A stretch of 15,484 bases of DNA from an uncultured bacterium (GTDB lineage: Bacteria > Bacteroidota > Bacteroidia > Bacteroidales > Bacteroidaceae): positions 1-15,484 of the forward strand of contig CAJMSQ010000035.1 in the NCBI GenBank assembly GCA_905216095.1. Direction: 5' to 3'. A program made the translations under genes and the position numbers. This document shows, one piece after another, positions 6,097 through 13,838 of this stretch. A model generated the notes under the pieces. The model was not told the origin of the DNA, searched no databases, and saw only the letters and a list, made by a program, of their open reading frames with translations. Position 1 is the stretch's first letter. Each line of letters starts with the position of its first letter.

Positions 6097-7200
6097 ATGG
6101 AGGAAAAAGCACTGCAACAACCGCACGAAGACCGGACGGACGGCATCGGACCGCAGCCTGCGGACACCGAAATAGAAGATACGGACGAGGAAGAGGGCGG
6201 TACGCTCTACGAACACTTCCGTGTGGTCGCCGACCGCGGACAGCAGCTGTTGCGCATCGACAAGTTTTTGCTCGACCACCTGCCCGACACCTCCCGGAAT
6301 CGCATACAGAACGCCGCACGGGCCGGTTTCGTACACGTAAACGGACAGCCCGTCAAGAGCAACTATCGGGTAAAGCCCGCCGATGTGGTGACCCTGTTGC
6401 TCGACCGTCCGCGCTACGAAAACACCATCGAGCCGGAAGACATCCCTCTTGACGTTGTCTACGAAGACGAAGCCCTTTTAGTCATCAACAAGCCGGCAGG
6501 ACTGGTGGTCCATCCCGGTTGCGGGAACTACTCGGGCACACTTGTGAACGCCGTGGCCTGGCATCTGCGCGACAATCCCCATTACGATCCGAACGACCCC
6601 GGGGTCGGGCTGGTGCACCGCATCGACAAAGACACCTCGGGACTGCTGGTCGTGGCAAAAACCGCCGACGCCAAAACGAAATTAGGCCTGCAATTTTTCA
6701 ACAAGACCACACGCAGACGCTACAACGCCCTGGTCTGGGGACACTTTCTGGAACAGACCGGACGCATAGAGGGCAATATCGCCCGCAATCCCGCCGACCG
6801 TATGCAGATGGCAGTATTCCCACCCGACTCGGGCATAGGAAAAACGGCCGTGACCCACTACCGCGTACTCGAAGACTTCGGCTACGTCACACTGGTCGAG
6901 TGTGTCCTCGAGACAGGACGCACCCACCAGATACGCGCCCACATGAAACACATCGGACATCCGCTCTTCTGCGACGCACGATACGGCGGCGACCAGATAC
7001 TCCGCGGCATACAGTCGAACACCTACACGGCATTCATCCGCAACTGCTATGCCCTGTGTCCCCGCCAGGCCCTGCACGCTCGCACACTGGGCTTCCGGCA
7101 TCCCACAACCGGCAAGGAAATGGACTTCACCTGCGAATTGCCCGACGACATGAGCGCCCTGTTGGAAAAATGGCGCACCTACGCCAACGGACTCAAGTAG
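6097..7200 (+). CDS. rluD: 23S rRNA pseudouridine synthase, RluD family
   Basis: This 367-residue enzyme probably converts uridines of helix 69 in 23S rRNA to pseudouridine, aiding large-subunit maturation. After an acidic N-terminal extension (about residues 1-40), an S4 RNA-binding domain covers about 50-100 (LRIDKFLLDHLPDTSRNRI, VHVNGQPVKSNYRV). The catalytic domain contains INKPAGLVVHPG (130-141) and the signature HRIDKDTSG (174-182), with Asp177 as the expected nucleophile. ETGRTHQIRAHMKHIGHP further on is also typical. The acidic extension makes it longer than the roughly 325-residue E. coli RluD. The start follows the PASTA gene by 11 bases, which supports co-transcription. RluA-family specificity is not certain from sequence alone, but the S4 domain favours RluD over RluA or RluC-type short forms. 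Confidence 0.9.
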   Translation: MEEKALQQPHEDRTDGIGPQPADTEIEDTDEEEGGTLYEHFRVVADRGQQLLRIDKFLLDHLPDTSRNRIQNAARAGFVHVNGQPVKSNYRVKPADVVTLLLDRPRYENTIEPEDIPLDVVYEDEALLVINKPAGLVVHPGCGNYSGTLVNAVAWHLRDNPHYDPNDPGVGLVHRIDKDTSGLLVVAKTADAKTKLGLQFFNKTTRRRYNALVWGHFLEQTGRIEGNIARNPADRMQMAVFPPDSGIGKTAVTHYRVLEDFGYVTLVECVLETGRTHQIRAHMKHIGHPLFCDARYGGDQILRGIQSNTYTAFIRNCYALCPRQALHARTLGFRHPTTGKEMDFTCELPDDMSALLEKWRTYANGLK

Positions 7201-7261
7201 AAAACCGTCGCAACCGCGACAAACCACAACATAACACGACACACATATATAATAATAAAAG

Positions 7262-8248
7262 ATGAAAAGAATCATTGCCATCGTTGCCGGAGGCGACTCC
7301 TCCGAGCACGACGTTTCGTTGCGCAGTGCCGCAGGCATTCTCTCCTTCATGGATACGAGCAAATACACCTCGTACATCGTTGAAATCAGCAAAAACGAAT
7401 GGATGGTACATTACGGTCAGGAAAAATGCCCCGTAGACCGCAACGACTTCTCTTTCACGGCGGACGACGGCCGGCATACGTTCGACTTCGCCTATATCAC
7501 CATACACGGGACGCCCGGAGAAAACGGCATACTGCAAGGCTACTTCGACCTCATCGGGATGCCCTACTCCACAAGCGACGTCCTCGTCGAAGCAATGACG
7601 TTCAACAAATTCGTTCTGAACACCTACCTGCGCACATTCCCCGAACTGCAAATTTCCGACTCCGTCATGCTGCGTCAGGGCCGGCCGATACCCGACACCA
7701 AGCAGCTGACAGACCGCCTCGGCCTGCCGTGCTTCGTAAAACCCAACGCGGGAGGAAGCAGTTTCGGCGTGACAAAGGTGAAAACCTCCGAAGAACTTCT
7801 GCCGGCCATAGAGAAAGCCATGCGCGAAAGCAACGAAGTAATGATTGAGCGCTTCATGCAGGGCACCGAGATTACTTGCGGATGCTACCGCAAGGGCGAC
7901 AAAATCATCACCTTCCCCATCACGGAGGTCGTAACGTCGCAGGAGTTCTTCGATTACGACGCCAAATACAACGGGAAAGTAGACGAAAACACGCCGGCCC
8001 GCATCGCTCCCGCAACGGCCTCGCGGGTCAGCAAGATGACCACCGACATCTACCGCATCCTGGACTGCTACGGAATCATCCGCATCGACTACATACTGAC
8101 GGGCGAAAAGGGCAACGAAACCATCAACCTGCTCGAAGTGAACACTACGCCCGGCATGACCGCCACCAGCTTCATACCCCAGCAGGTGCGGGCCGCCGGT
8201 CTCGACATCAAAGATGTTCTTTCCGACATCATAGAAGGTAAATTCTGA
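7262..8248 (+). CDS. ddl: D-alanine--D-alanine ligase
   Basis: This 328-residue cytoplasmic ATP-grasp enzyme makes the D-Ala-D-Ala dipeptide that ends the peptidoglycan stem peptide. Glu15 lies in SSEHDVSL, the substrate-binding start of the family. HGTPGENG (82-89) is a variant of the usual HGxxGEDG. KPNAGGSSFGVTK (160-172) is the ATP-binding loop. Tyr236 in DAKY is the omega-loop tyrosine linked to D-Ala rather than D-lactate as second substrate. Asp276, Glu292 and Asn294 (IRIDY, LLEVNTTPGMT) fit the metal ligands. The ATG at 7262 follows an AT-rich 61-base gap after rluD that has no TAnnTTTG box, so it probably shares the operon transcript. Vancomycin-type D-Lac specificity is not suggested. 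Confidence 0.95.
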   Translation: MKRIIAIVAGGDSSEHDVSLRSAAGILSFMDTSKYTSYIVEISKNEWMVHYGQEKCPVDRNDFSFTADDGRHTFDFAYITIHGTPGENGILQGYFDLIGMPYSTSDVLVEAMTFNKFVLNTYLRTFPELQISDSVMLRQGRPIPDTKQLTDRLGLPCFVKPNAGGSSFGVTKVKTSEELLPAIEKAMRESNEVMIERFMQGTEITCGCYRKGDKIITFPITEVVTSQEFFDYDAKYNGKVDENTPARIAPATASRVSKMTTDIYRILDCYGIIRIDYILTGEKGNETINLLEVNTTPGMTATSFIPQQVRAAGLDIKDVLSDIIEGKF

Positions 8249-8277
8249 CACCCATCGGTAACCTCAACAGACCTGCC

Positions 8278-9432
8278 ATGAACATACCTGCCGAATTTGA
8301 CGACATCCGTCCTTTCACGCCCGAGGAACTTCCCGCAATCTTCGACAAACTGCTGGCCGACGCGGACTTCCTGTCGGTGGCAAAGCCTTTTATCGGCGCG
8401 GACATCCCTGCCGACATGCTGCGGCAGCAGCTTCACAGTTGCAAGGACAGTCTTGATTTCCAGAAGAAGTTTGTCTATCGTCCGCTCAAGCAACTCATGT
8501 CGCGCTGTGCCACGGACTGTACATTGGAGGATGCGGCCATCGCCGACAAAAGCGCCAACTATACGTTCGTATCCAACCACCGGGACATCGTTCTCGACGC
8601 GGCAATCCTGTCCATCCTAATGATAGACAACGGTTACCCCGACACCGTCGAAATCGCCATAGGCGACAATCTGCTTATCCACCCGTGGATAAAGAATCTC
8701 GTAAGGATAAACAAATCCTTCATCGTGCAACGCTCGCTTTCCATGCGCGAAATGCTTCAGAGCAGCAAACGCATGAGCGAGTACATGCACTTCGCCATTG
8801 CAGAGAAACGGCAGAACATCTGGATAGCCCAGAGGGAGGGACGCGCAAAAGACTCCAACGACCGCACACAAGAGTCTGTGTTGAAAATGATGGCCATGGG
8901 CGGCGAAGGAAGCGCCACGGAGCGGCTCAGACAACTGAACATCGTGCCACTGACCATATCCTACGAATACGACCCCTGCGACTACCTGAAGGCAAAAGAG
9001 TTCCAGCAGAAACGGGACGACGCATCGTTCAAAAAGACCCGCGAGGACGACCTGAAGAATATGCAGACCGGCATTTTCGGCTACAAGGGCCGCGTCCGTT
9101 ACGCGATGTCGCCGTGCATCAACACGTGGATAGACGAAGCCGAAACGCTTCCGCGCGGCGAAGTGTTCCGGTTCATCGCACAACGCATGGACCAGGAAAT
9201 CCACAGCCGCTACGAACTGTTCCCCAACAACTATGTCGCGGCCGATTTGCTCGAGGGTGGCAACCGCTACTCCGGACATTACAGCGCCGAAGACCGTGCC
9301 CGTTTCGAGCAATACCTTGCCGAACGCATCGACCTCATAGACCTGCCGGACAAGGACGTGGAATTTCTGCGCGAGCGGCTGCTTACGATGTACGCCAATC
9401 CACTCAAAAACTTCTACGCCGCACAATCATGA
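8278..9432 (+). CDS. PlsC-like glycerol(phosphate) acyltransferase
   Basis: This 384-residue protein looks like a lysophosphatidic-acid-type acyltransferase that would load fatty acids onto a glycerol phosphate at the inner membrane. Motif I appears as SNHRDIVLD (residues 99-107) and the phosphate-binding motif as QREGRAKDSND (185-195). The classic motif is H-X4-D; here the histidine (101) and aspartate (107) are five residues apart. I recall similar NHRDI(V/I)LD motifs in Bacteroidetes homologues, so this is likely a family trait. The long C-terminal half (about 210-384) has no clear match. No obvious membrane helix is present. The gene starts 29 bases after ddl and overlaps the next gene by ATGA, which indicates translational coupling. 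Confidence 0.8.
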   Translation: MNIPAEFDDIRPFTPEELPAIFDKLLADADFLSVAKPFIGADIPADMLRQQLHSCKDSLDFQKKFVYRPLKQLMSRCATDCTLEDAAIADKSANYTFVSNHRDIVLDAAILSILMIDNGYPDTVEIAIGDNLLIHPWIKNLVRINKSFIVQRSLSMREMLQSSKRMSEYMHFAIAEKRQNIWIAQREGRAKDSNDRTQESVLKMMAMGGEGSATERLRQLNIVPLTISYEYDPCDYLKAKEFQQKRDDASFKKTREDDLKNMQTGIFGYKGRVRYAMSPCINTWIDEAETLPRGEVFRFIAQRMDQEIHSRYELFPNNYVAADLLEGGNRYSGHYSAEDRARFEQYLAERIDLIDLPDKDVEFLRERLLTMYANPLKNFYAAQS

Positions 9433-10061
9433 AAATCCCATCCATACTGTTGCAGGCAGCCCTCGTCTGCTGTTTATTCTCCTGCGGCGAGGAGGACGTA
9501 CCCGTGAACAATTTCCAACAGGACCTGGCGGAGGTGTTCACGGATGCCGACGGAAAAATCACCAGCCTCGTGACCGACGACGGTACAAGCTATTCCGTGA
9601 GCAATGCCGCCCTCATGCAACCGCTCAGGCCCGACACGGTCTACCGTACATCGGCGCTATACGTCCGCAGCGCGGACAAAGTCGAAATCATCGGCCTGAC
9701 CAGCATCGTCTCCCCCAAGCCTATCGTTTCCGACGCCACGATAAGGAACGCTCCGCTCCGGGTGGATGCCGTCTGGCGCGGCGGACGCTACGCCAACCTG
9801 CTGCTGACGATACCCACAAGCAACAAAGCCCACAAATTCGCCTTTGTGGACAGAGGGTATCAGGCACAGGCGGAAGGCCATCTGCTGCAAACCATCGAAT
9901 TATACCACGACAACAACGACGACGGTGACTTCTACGAACGACAGGTCTACCTTTCGTGCCCGCTATACGGCTTCGGCGACATACTGCAGGCCGGCCGCGA
10001 CTCCGTAGAAATGCGCATCCAGACCCCAAACGGCCTTTACACCAAGCGACTGCCGTTCTGA
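9429..10061 (+). CDS. Lipoprotein of unknown function
   Basis: The predicted protein has 210 residues and starts with a lipoprotein signal peptide. A short hydrophobic stretch leads to LFSC, so Cys19 is the likely lipidated residue. It is followed by G-E-E-D; acidic residues just after the cysteine resemble the surface-export signal of Bacteroidetes lipoproteins, so the outer face of the outer membrane is possible. The mature part looks beta-rich (TSLVTDDGTSYSV, YRTSALYVRSADKVEI, YERQVYLSCPLYG). It may resemble NigD-like or other small Bacteroidetes lipoproteins, but I do not recognise a family. Its ATG overlaps the stop of the acyltransferase gene, which fixes the start. The frame stays open far upstream, but that part is a shadow of the acyltransferase gene. 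Confidence 0.82.
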   Translation: MKIPSILLQAALVCCLFSCGEEDVPVNNFQQDLAEVFTDADGKITSLVTDDGTSYSVSNAALMQPLRPDTVYRTSALYVRSADKVEIIGLTSIVSPKPIVSDATIRNAPLRVDAVWRGGRYANLLLTIPTSNKAHKFAFVDRGYQAQAEGHLLQTIELYHDNNDDGDFYERQVYLSCPLYGFGDILQAGRDSVEMRIQTPNGLYTKRLPF

Positions 10062-10090
10062 TTCCACCCGAAAGCCTCATCAAGACCGCT

Positions 10091-11014
10091 ATGTCCGACT
10101 TAAAATTCCGTCCCATAACCTTTGACGACAAAACCGCCATCCAAGAGCACGTTTACGCTACGGTCTGCCGCAACTGCGACTTGAATTTTCCCAACCTCAT
10201 GAGTTGGCGGTTTCTCTACGATACCGAAGTGGCTTTCCACGACGGGTGGTTGTTGTTCCGGTTCAAGGCCAACGGACACCCGGCCTATCTGGCGCCCGTC
10301 GGAGAAGGCGACATGACGCCGGTTATCACCGAGCTCCTCGCCGAGACCCGCCGTTCGGAGCACTCGTTCCTCATGCTCGGTGTCTGCGAACACTCGCTTG
10401 CAGCCATCGAAGCCGCCATGCCCGGCCACTTCTATGCCCATGCCGACCGCAGTTATACCGACTACATCTACCGGCGCGAGGCCCTCGCCACACTGGCCGG
10501 CAAGAAACTGCAACCCAAGCGTAACCACGCCAACCGTTTCGTCCGGCTATATCCCGATCACGAGTACCTGCCGCTCGCTCCCGGACTGTTTGACGAATGT
10601 ATGCGGCTGGAAGCACAATGGAACAGCCGGCAGGAGAACGGGCAAGGGCGCATCAAGTCCGACGACGAGCAACGATCGCTGGCCTATGTCCTCGACAACT
10701 GGGAGCACCTCGGCACCACGGGACTGGCCCTGCGGGTCGGGGGCCGACTGGTGGCTTTCACTTACGGCGCTCCCATCAACCGCGACACTTTCGGCGTATG
10801 TTTTGAAAAGGCCGACACCGACTACGAAGGCGCATACGCCGCCATCAACCGCGAATTCGCCTCGCGGATACCCGAACACTACATCTACCTGAACCGTGAA
10901 GAGGATCTGGGCATCGAAGGCCTGCGCCGCGCAAAACTGTCCTACCAGCCCGAAATTCTCCTCCATAAATATACGGTCATGGAGAAGCATCCTTTTGCCA
11001 CCGAACCGGTCTGA
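10091..11014 (+). CDS. DUF2156 (LPG synthase C-terminal-like) protein
   Basis: This 307-residue soluble protein resembles the DUF2156 / phosphatidylglycerol lysyltransferase C-terminal family, which has a tandem GNAT-like fold. Recognisable parts are LKFRPITFDDKTAIQEHV at the start, FPNLMSWRF, LQPKRNHANRF in the middle, and GRLVAFTYG ... INREFASRIPE ... YINREEDLG-like (here YLNREEDLGIEGLR) near the C terminus. Members of this group can transfer an aminoacyl group from tRNA, but the lipid-synthase membrane part is absent, so the substrate is unknown. The start at 10091 begins at the conserved LKFRPI strand, 29 bases after the lipoprotein gene; the frame is open further upstream but overlaps that gene. 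It is the last gene of the probable operon. Confidence 0.78.
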   Translation: MSDLKFRPITFDDKTAIQEHVYATVCRNCDLNFPNLMSWRFLYDTEVAFHDGWLLFRFKANGHPAYLAPVGEGDMTPVITELLAETRRSEHSFLMLGVCEHSLAAIEAAMPGHFYAHADRSYTDYIYRREALATLAGKKLQPKRNHANRFVRLYPDHEYLPLAPGLFDECMRLEAQWNSRQENGQGRIKSDDEQRSLAYVLDNWEHLGTTGLALRVGGRLVAFTYGAPINRDTFGVCFEKADTDYEGAYAAINREFASRIPEHYIYLNREEDLGIEGLRRAKLSYQPEILLHKYTVMEKHPFATEPV

Positions 11015-11113
11015 ACCGGCTTCGCACCGGACATCCCGACTCGCTCACCCCGCATCCGGCCGGCCGCATCCCCTTTTTCGGACTTCCCTATCGCCCATAT
11101 CCGACATATTTCC

Positions 11114-11121
11114 TAACTTTG
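11114..11121 (+). promoter_or_regulatory. -7 box for pyrH
   Basis: TAACTTTG matches TAnnTTTG and lies 28 bases before the pyrH start, the same arrangement as at trpS. No convincing TTG is seen 19-21 bases upstream. It separates pyrH from the preceding operon. Confidence 0.6.
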
Positions 11122-11149
11122 TCCGCAAACGGACCTAAACCAGAAAAAC

Positions 11150-11860
11150 ATGACAAAGTTCAAACGAATTCTTTTGAAGCTCAGCGGCGAAAGCCTGATG
11201 GGCGAACAAGGCTACGGCATCGACGTGAAACGGCTCAATGAATACGCTTCGCAAATCAAGGAAGCACAGGCCGAAGGCGTACAAATAGGCATCGTCATCG
11301 GCGGCGGCAACATCTTCCGCGGTCTGAGCGGTGCGGGAAAAGGTTTCGACCGGGTAAAAGGCGACCAGATGGGCATGTGCGCCACGGTCATCAACTCGCT
11401 CGCGCTCAGCTCGGCACTTGGTGCCATCGGAGTGAAGAACCGCGTGCTCACAGCCATACGTATGGAGCCCATCGGCGAGTTCTACTCGAAGTGGAAAGCC
11501 ATCGAGGCCATGGAGCGCGGCGAAGTGGTCATCATGAGCGGCGGCACCGGTAGCCCTTACTTCACGACCGACACGGGTTCGAGCCTCCGCGGCGTTGAAA
11601 TCGAGGCGGACGTCATGCTCAAGGGCACGCGGGTGGACGGTGTCTATACGGCCGACCCCGAGAAAGACCCGGCTGCCGAGAAGTTCTCCGACATCACCTA
11701 CGACGAGGTACTGCGCCGCGGACTCCGCGTCATGGACATCACCGCCACGGCCATGTGCAAAGAAAACAATCTGCCCATCTACGTCTTCAACATGGACCGC
11801 AACGGCAACCTCATGAAGGTGCTCCGCGGCGAGGACATCGGCACATTCGTCCACGCCTGA
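11150..11860 (+). CDS. pyrH: Uridylate (UMP) kinase
   Basis: This 236-residue cytoplasmic enzyme phosphorylates UMP to UDP with ATP in pyrimidine nucleotide synthesis, and bacterial members are hexamers of the amino-acid kinase fold. KLSGESL at residues 10-16, GGGNIFRG at 51-58, DQMGMCATVIN at 72-82, GGTGSPYFTTD at 131-141 and TRVDGVYTADP at 160-170 are all family signatures. Length matches the usual 235-245. The ATG follows a -7 box by 28 bases and immediately precedes the first conserved strand. In many bacteria frr follows pyrH; here a regulator gene follows 65 bases later instead. In Gram-negative bacteria PyrH is activated by GTP and inhibited by UTP. Confidence 0.96.
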   Translation: MTKFKRILLKLSGESLMGEQGYGIDVKRLNEYASQIKEAQAEGVQIGIVIGGGNIFRGLSGAGKGFDRVKGDQMGMCATVINSLALSSALGAIGVKNRVLTAIRMEPIGEFYSKWKAIEAMERGEVVIMSGGTGSPYFTTDTGSSLRGVEIEADVMLKGTRVDGVYTADPEKDPAAEKFSDITYDEVLRRGLRVMDITATAMCKENNLPIYVFNMDRNGNLMKVLRGEDIGTFVHA

Positions 11861-11925
11861 CCCGCACGGGAGAGCCTCACCGCCTTCCCGGCACACCCGA
11901 CCGGCCACAAAGACCGGCCTACCGC

Positions 11926-12531
11926 ATGAAACCATCCATTGCAATCATCCTACGCAACACGCTGACCGGGATCGGCCTGTCGGAACTGATAAGGAAGATG
12001 ATGCCGGGAGCAGACATCTGCCTGTTCGACGGCATCTCCGACCTTCGACAGGCCGACAACGGCCGCTTCTTCCACTATTTCGTCCCGGCAAGCCTCTTCC
12101 TGACCGACGCGGCCTACTTCCTGGCGCGACGACACAAGACCATTCTGCTCGTGGACGGCAACAACGCGGGACACATCCCGCAGGACATGCACAGACTGGA
12201 CATGTGCCGTAAGGAAGCCGACCTTGTGCGCGACCTGTTGCGGCTGGCACGCACGGCACACGGCGCACCCGGCAACGAGCCCGAGCCGGTCAGAAACGCG
12301 CAGACCGCACCGCGCCACGACGATGCGGCACTCACGCGGCGCGAACAGGACGTGTTGCGGCTCATTGTCACCGGACTCATCAACAAGGAAATAGCGGAAC
12401 GGCTGCACGTCAGCCCGACTACGGTCATCTCGCACCGCAAGAACATCGCCGAGAAGCTGAAAACGAAAAACGTTGCCGCACTGACCATCTATGCCGTCAC
12501 ACACGGACTGGTCAAGGCGGAGGAAATCTGA
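11926..12531 (+). CDS. LuxR-type regulator with degenerate receiver domain
   Basis: This 201-residue protein ends in a full LuxR/FixJ DNA-binding helix-turn-helix: LTRREQDVLRLIVTGLINKE (136-155), then IAERLHVSPTTVISHRKNIAEK (155-177). The N-terminal 100 residues have the alternating strand-helix pattern of a receiver domain (SIAIILRNTLTGIGLSELI ... TILLVDGNNA). The acidic pocket near strand 1 is missing (LRN instead of a DD pair). The region expected to hold the phosphorylated Asp reads VPASLFLTDAAYF. Phosphorylation control is therefore doubtful. It would act as a DNA-binding transcription regulator; its targets are unknown. It starts 65 bases after pyrH with no promoter box seen, so it may be co-transcribed. 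The ATG at 11926 precedes the first strand; the frame is open upstream but overlaps pyrH. Confidence 0.85.
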   Translation: MKPSIAIILRNTLTGIGLSELIRKMMPGADICLFDGISDLRQADNGRFFHYFVPASLFLTDAAYFLARRHKTILLVDGNNAGHIPQDMHRLDMCRKEADLVRDLLRLARTAHGAPGNEPEPVRNAQTAPRHDDAALTRREQDVLRLIVTGLINKEIAERLHVSPTTVISHRKNIAEKLKTKNVAALTIYAVTHGLVKAEEI

Positions 12532-12664
12532 CCCCCGGCGGGACACAGACAGACGAAATCCGGCACAAGGAGCAAACAGACGGCACAGGAACGGGCGCCC
12601 CACCCCGTGCGCCCCGTGCGTATTACCAACCGCCCCCACACCACCCCGGCCCCCCAGAAACATA
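12532..12664. other. Convergent intergenic region
   Basis: The regulator gene (plus) and the phytase-like gene (minus) converge here. GGGCGC (12593-12598) and GCGCCC (12609-12614) could form a 6-bp stem, but no T-run follows on either strand. Strings of Cs cover 12600-12660. I see no convincing intrinsic terminator. Confidence 0.35.
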
Positions 12665-13729
12665 TCACTTTGCGAGAATCACAAACATTATATAATCTTT
12701 CAGGTGAACAGGGCCTTTTCCGAAGCCTCCCTGCGAGTCGCAGACCAGCAACAGCGTGCGGCGTCCGTCGGCCAAGGTCCGGCCCAGGCACATGCCCTCG
12801 TAGTTGGCGAAATTATGCCGGAACGGCGTCATACTTGTCTTGAAAACCAACAGCAGCCTTTTGATAAGGAAACGGTTCGGGTCAAGTCCTTGCAAGTCGG
12901 TGGAACTGTCTATCTGCCAGCCCTCGGACGGGTTCACCTCGAACAGTTTGCAGACGCACTCCGAGCTGAGATAGCCGTTCGAGACATCCAGTTCGCGCTC
13001 CAGGACCAGCAGCCGGCCGTCGGGAAGCGCCGTCATCGCGGGCACGCCATAGGCATAGTTCCGGCCGAAATCGTCGGTTTTCCCCCGGTCCATGCGGTAA
13101 GCGTACTGCGCCACGGGATGCAGTCCGGTGTCAAAGGATTGCAGGCGCAACAGGTTCTGCGCACCGGGCGCGGCAGGTCCGGCTGCCTTGCCGTCATGCG
13201 GCAACATACTCTCGCTTGTCGTCCAGAAGCGCCCCGTCTCGGGCGAGAAAGTCAGCGCCTCGAAGCCGTAATTCGGCACAATGTTCCTCAATGAAAAGAC
13301 GGGAGGCACATGCAGCCCGCGGCCCGTGGGCACACCGTCGAGCCGGTATTCGAGGATTTCCTGGTCGCCCTCGCCGCTGATGAAGACCGTCTGCGTTTCG
13401 GGCACAAAGGCCACGCCCTCGCAATCGCGCAGACTGATGCCGCGCGCGTCGAGGCGGGGTGAAGGATTTCCCCGGAAGCCTTCCAGCGCGACGTGCGTCA
13501 CTTCTCCGCTCACCGAGTCCTGTTCTATGCGGAACACAAAGAAGCCGTCCGTCGCTTCCTTGTCACTGACGAGCGCATAGCGGGCATTCCCCATCGGGGC
13601 AATGCCGCTGAACTGCGCCGGACCTATGCCCCAGTCCGACAGGGGGCGTTGTTTCAGTCCGACAGCCTCTTGTGCCGACAGCCGCACGGCCGAAAAGCAC
13701 AGGGCCAATATCCAATAAATCTGTTTCAT
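12665..13729 (-). CDS. Secreted phytase-like esterase domain protein
   Basis: The protein has 354 residues with a Sec signal peptide (about residues 1-19, cleavage after LSA). The mature part matches the phytase-like / esterase-like activity family (Pfam PF13449 by recall), predicted as a beta-propeller. SGIAPMGNARYALVSDKEATDG-type start (41-62), DCEGVAFVP (102-110), GFEALTFSPETGRFWTTSES (155-174) and a late NYEGMCLG followed by LLLVCDSQ fit repeated blade motifs with acidic EG/EA pairs. Export to the periplasm or outside is predicted. True phytase activity is not established for this family. No -7 box is seen directly upstream, and the GNAT gene on the same strand ends 109 bases before it, so the two are likely co-transcribed. 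Confidence 0.8.
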   Translation of the reverse strand: MKQIYWILALCFSAVRLSAQEAVGLKQRPLSDWGIGPAQFSGIAPMGNARYALVSDKEATDGFFVFRIEQDSVSGEVTHVALEGFRGNPSPRLDARGISLRDCEGVAFVPETQTVFISGEGDQEILEYRLDGVPTGRGLHVPPVFSLRNIVPNYGFEALTFSPETGRFWTTSESMLPHDGKAAGPAAPGAQNLLRLQSFDTGLHPVAQYAYRMDRGKTDDFGRNYAYGVPAMTALPDGRLLVLERELDVSNGYLSSECVCKLFEVNPSEGWQIDSSTDLQGLDPNRFLIKRLLLVFKTSMTPFRHNFANYEGMCLGRTLADGRRTLLLVCDSQGGFGKGPVHLKDYIMFVILAK

Positions 13730-13796
13730 CGGTCATCTGTTTTATCCGTCCGACGGCCGGCGGCCGCCTCAATCCTTCTGTTTTTTCTTGAATCCG

Positions 13797-13822
13797 CGGT
13801 GCGGACCTGTACCGCCGCACCG
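13797..13822. repeat. Inverted repeat between the GNAT and phytase-like genes
   Basis: CGGTGCGG (13797-13804) and CCGCACCG (13815-13822) are exact reverse complements with a 10-base loop. It lies just after the GNAT stop codon on the minus strand. There the stem is followed by an A-rich, not T-rich, run, so it is not an intrinsic terminator for that gene. An mRNA stability or processing hairpin is possible. Confidence 0.4.
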
Positions 13823-13838
13823 GTCCGGGCCAAAGACC

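Noticed and set aside
7201..7261. Separate promoter for ddl in the AT-rich gap
   Set aside because: No TAnnTTTG box is present; AT-richness alone is not enough in this group.
8685..9428. Upstream extension of the lipoprotein frame
   Set aside because: It overlaps the acyltransferase gene in another frame and would destroy the clear lipoprotein signal peptide beginning at 9429.
11006..11019. Terminator at the end of the DUF2156 gene
   Set aside because: CCGGT/ACCGG is a 5-bp stem with the stop codon in its loop and no following T-run; too weak to call.
12593..12614. Bidirectional terminator between the converging luxR-type and phytase-like genes
   Set aside because: The GGGCGC/GCGCCC stem has no T-run on either strand.
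13759..13768. GGCGGCCGCC palindrome upstream of the phytase-like gene
   Set aside because: A 10-base GC palindrome without spacer is expected by chance in DNA this rich in G and C.
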